NCBI GenBank assembly: GCA_017390825.1
Contig: JAFPAK010000149.1
Coordinates: 1 to 16,236 of the forward strand
Source of the DNA: Clostridia bacterium
Lineage (GTDB): Bacteria > Bacillota_A > Clostridia > Oscillospirales > Acutalibacteraceae
Direction of reading: 5' to 3'
DNA length: 16,236 nucleotides
The notes beneath the pieces are model-generated. The model was given only the letters and a program-made list of their open reading frames with translations. It made no database searches and was not told the DNA's origin. This document shows, in pieces, positions 13,172 through 16,236 of the stretch (position 1 is the first letter of the stretch; the number at the start of each line of letters is the position of its first letter). Position numbers and translations under genes: made by a program.

Positions 13172-15409
13172 ATGGAAATGATAACACAGACTTTAAACGG
13201 TACGGTAGAAAACATCACCTACCGCAATGAGGAAAACGGTTACAGCGTAATAGAAATAAGCTGTGCTGACGGTATAATGACTGCCGTCGGCACAATGCCG
13301 CTTGTCTGTATCGGCGAAGAGGTTGCGCTGAACGGTGAATACACTGTTCATCCCGTTTACGGTACACAGTTCAAGGTTGCTTCCTATACAAGCACGCTTC
13401 CGGCGGACGGCAAGGCAATACTGCATTATCTCTCAAGCGGTGCTATAAAAGGCATCGGTCCTGCCACCGCTGCACAGATAGTTACAAAGTTCGGCGAGGA
13501 AGCATTGGATGTGCTTGAAAATCATCCTGAAAAGCTGTCGGTTATCCGTGGTATCTCAGCTGAAAAAGCGGAGAGGATGGGGGCCGAATTCCGTGAGCAG
13601 ACCGGTGTGCGTGAAGTAATGCTGCGTCTTGCAAGAATGCATCTGTCTGCAAATGAGGCTATGAGGATATATAAAAAGCTCGGCAAAACAAGTGTTGATA
13701 AAATACTCGAAAATCCGTATATGCTGTGCTCTGAAAGCATCGGAATAGGCTTTTTGCGTGCTGATGAGATTGCTCTCGGGCTTGATTATCCCGTTTCACG
13801 CAGCTACCGTATCAATGCAGGTATCGAATATGTTTTGAAGCATAATCTGCGAAACGGACATACCTGCCTTCCAAAGCAAAAGCTTTGTGAAAAAGCGGCA
13901 TCTATGCTCGGTAATGATATTGATGATACTCGTTCTCATCTTGATGAGCTTATCCATAACGGTGTGCTCACCGAGGCAATATTTGACGGGGCTGAGTTTG
14001 TTTTCTTGAAGTATATGTATAAAGCAGAGCGCTATTGCGCTAACCGTATCGGACTTATGATGACTGTTCCGCCGCCGGAAATTGCGGTACATAAAGCAAG
14101 GCTTGAGCAGTTTGAAGAGGAAAACGGAATTTTGTATGATGAAATTCAGCGTCAGGCGATAAGTAACGCTTTGAGCAAAGGCATACTTATTCTCACCGGC
14201 GGTCCCGGTACAGGTAAGACCACTACGCTGAATGCTATCATATCGCTTCTTGAAGAATCAGGCTGTGATATCGCACTTGCTGCACCCACAGGTCGTGCTG
14301 CTAAGCGGATGAGCGAGCTTTGCGGCAAAGAAGCAAAGACTATCCACCGTCTTTTGGAGGTGGAATGGGGAGATGACGACCGTCAGAGCTTTGCAAGAAA
14401 CGAGCATAATCCATTAATACAGGATGTCGTTGTGGTGGATGAGCTTTCTATGATGGATATTCAGCTTTTTGAGGCGTTGCTGCGTGCTATGAGCGCAGGC
14501 TGCCGCCTTATCATGGTTGGTGATACCGACCAGCTTCCGTCTGTCGGGGCAGGAAATGTACTGCACGATCTTATCGAGGCTGGAGTTATTCCGACTGTGC
14601 GTTTGACCCGTGTGTTCCGTCAGGCACAGCAGAGCCTTATAGTTACCAACGCTCATCGTATCATTGCAGGCGAGTTGCCGATAGTCGGCGGTAAGGACAG
14701 CGATTTTTATATGATGCGTAAGACCGACGGCGATTCTTGTGCAGAGCTTGTTGCAGATCTTTATTGCCGCCGTCTGCCGGAGGCTTATGGATTTAAACCG
14801 TCCGTCAATATTCAGGTGCTTTGCCCGTCAAAAATGAGATCGACAGGCACTGTCAATATCAATAATATACTTCAAGAACAGCTTAATCCTAAAAAGCGCG
14901 GCAAGCATGAGATACGCTCAAACGGCTATACATTGCGTGAGGGCGATAAGGTCATGCAGGTGCGTAATAATTATGATATTCCGTGGATAACTGATATGGC
15001 AAAAGAGGGTACGGGCGTGTTCAACGGTGATATCGGCACGCTTTGCGTTGTGGACAATTCTTCGGGTACTGTCAAAGTGCGCTATGGCGATAAAATAGCG
15101 TCCTATGTCGGGGAAGAGATGAAGGATCTTGAACTTGCATATGCCGTTACTGTGCATAAAAGCCAGGGCAGCGAGTTTGACTGTGTAATACTTCCTATGT
15201 GCGAAACGCCTCCCAAGCTCCGTTACCGCAATCTTTTATACACCGCTGTAACAAGAGCGAAAGCCCTGCTTATTATTGTCGGTGCGGATAATGAAGTGCG
15301 TGAAATGGTATCAAACGATAAAAAGACAAAGCGATACACGGCATTTTCAAAATTTTTGGGCGAGATTTCAAAAAATAATAAAGCGGCGGAACATTTTGAT
15401 GATGAATAG
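13172..15409 (+). CDS. recD2: RecD2-type ATP-dependent 5'-3' DNA helicase
   Basis: 745 aa, normal for RecD2, the stand-alone RecD-like SF1B helicase of Firmicutes involved in DNA damage tolerance and fork control. An N-terminal OB-like segment (8-75) is followed by a helix-hairpin-helix region (about 91-140, IKGIGPATA and IRGISAEKA). The helicase core has Walker A GGPGTGKT (343-350), APTGRAAKRM (371-380), Walker B VVVDELSMMD (420-429), GDTDQLPSVGAG (450-461), TVHKSQGSEFD (about 659-669) and LYTAVTRAK (about 691-699). There is no RecB or RecC in the window, consistent with RecD2. The start ATG 13172 lies on the predicted transcription start; ATG 13178, two codons on, is an alternative with the same difficulty. 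The gene overlaps comF by 11 nt, so the two are probably cotranscribed. Confidence 0.93.
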   Translation: MEMITQTLNGTVENITYRNEENGYSVIEISCADGIMTAVGTMPLVCIGEEVALNGEYTVHPVYGTQFKVASYTSTLPADGKAILHYLSSGAIKGIGPATAAQIVTKFGEEALDVLENHPEKLSVIRGISAEKAERMGAEFREQTGVREVMLRLARMHLSANEAMRIYKKLGKTSVDKILENPYMLCSESIGIGFLRADEIALGLDYPVSRSYRINAGIEYVLKHNLRNGHTCLPKQKLCEKAASMLGNDIDDTRSHLDELIHNGVLTEAIFDGAEFVFLKYMYKAERYCANRIGLMMTVPPPEIAVHKARLEQFEEENGILYDEIQRQAISNALSKGILILTGGPGTGKTTTLNAIISLLEESGCDIALAAPTGRAAKRMSELCGKEAKTIHRLLEVEWGDDDRQSFARNEHNPLIQDVVVVDELSMMDIQLFEALLRAMSAGCRLIMVGDTDQLPSVGAGNVLHDLIEAGVIPTVRLTRVFRQAQQSLIVTNAHRIIAGELPIVGGKDSDFYMMRKTDGDSCAELVADLYCRRLPEAYGFKPSVNIQVLCPSKMRSTGTVNINNILQEQLNPKKRGKHEIRSNGYTLREGDKVMQVRNNYDIPWITDMAKEGTGVFNGDIGTLCVVDNSSGTVKVRYGDKIASYVGEEMKDLELAYAVTVHKSQGSEFDCVILPMCETPPKLRYRNLLYTAVTRAKALLIIVGADNEVREMVSNDKKTKRYTAFSKFLGEISKNNKAAEHFDDE

Positions 15410-16076
15410 ACTGCTGCATATAATTTACCCCACACGCTGCTGTGCGTGCAATGCATTTATAGATAACAATCAGGTGTTTTGCGATAGTTGTAAAAAGGAT
15501 ATAAAAAATATCAAGGGTAAGGTCTGTAAAGTCTGCTTTAACCACAAGGAGCATTGCAATTGCCGAAAAACTCCGAAATGGTATCGGCGATGTCTTGCAC
15601 CTTTTGAGTATTCAGGTGCTGTCAAAAATGCGGCGCTCGGGTTAAAGCGTCTGCCTCGCACGGATGTAGCTTCATTTGCCGCAGAGCATATTGCAAAAGA
15701 GATGGGCAAGCGGTTTTCTACCTATGATTTTGATTATATCGTACCGGTGCCGCTGCATTTCTTTGATAAAGCTAAGCGCGGATACAATCAGAGCATGCTG
15801 CTTGCAAAGGCACTTTCGGATATTACGGGGATAAAGGTTAACAGCCGTGTGCTTTATAAGAAACGCCGCAGAAGACCGCAGCATATGCTTAAAGGAAAAG
15901 AGCGCGCTGCGAATGTAAAAGGTGCTTACAAAGTCAGAAAAGGTATTCCTGATTCCCGTGTTTTGCTGATAGATGATATCATCACCGGTGGCAGTACCGT
16001 TAACGAGTGCGCTAAAATGCTTCGTCTTGCAGGCGCAAGGGAGGTTTATGTCTGCTCCTTTGCAAAAACTATGTGA
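15399..16076 (+). CDS. comF: ComF family phosphoribosyltransferase-like protein
   Basis: 225 aa. Two cysteine pairs form a zinc-finger-like N-terminus: CxxC at 14-17 and 28-31, with a second cluster at Cys43, Cys46, Cys53 and Cys55. The phosphoribosyltransferase-fold domain follows, with IVPVPLH (114-120), KRGYNQS (126-132) and the PRPP-loop signature VLLIDDIITGGST (188-200). ComF is needed for uptake of single-stranded DNA in natural transformation, where it works with the ComFA helicase and PriA, and homologues persist in species not known to be competent. The start is the ATG pair at 15399/15402 near the recD2 end; a longer frame back to 15276 lies inside recD2 and lacks the family N-terminus. 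The ribosome site (GGCGG) is weak, so coupling with recD2 is likely. Confidence 0.9.
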   Translation: MMNRLLHIIYPTRCCACNAFIDNNQVFCDSCKKDIKNIKGKVCKVCFNHKEHCNCRKTPKWYRRCLAPFEYSGAVKNAALGLKRLPRTDVASFAAEHIAKEMGKRFSTYDFDYIVPVPLHFFDKAKRGYNQSMLLAKALSDITGIKVNSRVLYKKRRRRPQHMLKGKERAANVKGAYKVRKGIPDSRVLLIDDIITGGSTVNECAKMLRLAGAREVYVCSFAKTM

Positions 16077-16097
16077 TAAAAAATAAAACCGGCAGAA

Positions 16098-16126
16098 GAG
16101 GCGCACTTCGTAAGGAAGTGCGCCTC
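16098..16126 (+). other. 12-bp GC-rich hairpin downstream of comF
   Basis: GAGGCGCACTTC (16098-16109) pairs perfectly with GAAGTGCGCCTC (16115-16126) around the 5-nt loop GTAAG. It begins 21 nt after the comF stop and is the obvious place for the recD2-comF operon to end, but no U-run follows, so it is not a standard terminator. It adjoins the hairpin array and may belong to the same repeated element. Confidence 0.75.
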
Positions 16127-16221
16127 AGTTATATTCGCCTTTCGGTGAGTTATATTGCTTCGCAGTTATATTTGGACTTCGTCCAAGTGATATTGCCTTC
16201 GGCAGTTATGGGCGAATATAA
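16127..16221. repeat. Modular array of TTC/TTCG mini-hairpins inside an 11-bp outer stem
   Basis: Four units each begin AGTTATATT or AGTGATATT and end in a small hairpin closed by C-G: 16127-16147 (CGCC/GGTG), 16148-16163 (TGC/GCA), 16164-16185 (TTGGAC/GTCCAA) and 16186-16203 (TGCC/GGCA). A fifth partial unit, AGTTAT, follows. The set is enclosed by TTATATTCGCC (16129-16139) pairing with GGCGAATATAA (16211-16221), which would make a multi-branched RNA or cruciform of 93 nt. It has no open frame and no tRNA features. It is probably an interspersed repeat of this genome. Confidence 0.8.
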
Positions 16222-16236
16222 TAAAACTAAAACCGA

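Noticed and set aside
13796..14092. Minus-strand frames inside recD2 and pcrA
   Set aside because: They are shadows of strongly conserved helicase genes, lack ribosome sites and show no recognisable protein family.
15276..15398. N-terminal extension of ComF back to 15276
   Set aside because: It lies wholly within recD2 in another frame, and the extra residues are basic and unlike the ComF zinc-finger start.
16127..16221. The multi-hairpin array as a tRNA or CRISPR array
   Set aside because: There is no T-loop GTTCRA, no anticodon arm and no CCA end, and the conserved spacers are only 9 nt with hairpins rather than unique 30-nt spacers between them.

Overview
The window has about 43% G+C (estimated by eye), strong AGGAG-type ribosome binding sites, sigma-A-type promoters and classic A/T-flanked intrinsic terminators. 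Together with its gene families it suggests a gut or rumen-type Clostridia genome, probably Oscillospiraceae (Ruminococcus-like). This assignment rests on gene content and style, not on a marker gene. Coding density is very high: 14 genes are packed with 4-21 nt overlaps, and there are no tRNA, rRNA, IS or CRISPR features.

Left part (1-2437): the end of a hexuronate / Entner-Doudoroff-type operon. It holds a 5'-truncated SDR dehydrogenase (D-mannonate oxidoreductase type, UxuB-like), KDPG aldolase (eda) and 2-keto-3-deoxygluconate kinase (kdgK), closed by a terminator. Uronate is reduced or rearranged to KDG, phosphorylated to KDPG, and cleaved to pyruvate plus glyceraldehyde-3-phosphate. A separately transcribed DUF2798 membrane protein follows. 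After a shared bidirectional terminator comes a minus-strand sugar isomerase/epimerase-type TIM barrel. Its promoter overlaps head-to-head with that of pcrA, with a perfect AT palindrome between them.

Middle part (4056-13088): pcrA (UvrD-family helicase) leads into what reads as a cell-envelope island. It contains popT (DUF368, undecaprenyl-phosphate translocase family) and, on the minus strand, a four-gene overlapping operon: a regulatory-like beta-sandwich protein with a QTQP linker, a SpoIID-like domain fused to three peptidoglycan-binding domains, a two-domain peptidoglycan-binding protein, and a SpoVB/MurJ-class flippase. A DUF421 membrane protein and an M23 metallopeptidase complete the island. 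Several of these families have sporulation or cortex connections (SpoIID, SpoVB, DUF421), and the two peptidoglycan-binding proteins lack signal peptides.

Right part (13137-16236): recD2, whose near-consensus promoter places the predicted transcription start at the start codon (probably leaderless), overlaps comF. comF is followed by a 12-bp hairpin and an unusual 93-nt array of modular TTCG hairpins enclosed by an 11-bp outer stem, at the window edge. The most unusual items are this hairpin array, the signal-less SpoIID/peptidoglycan-binding operon, and the leaderless recD2 promoter.
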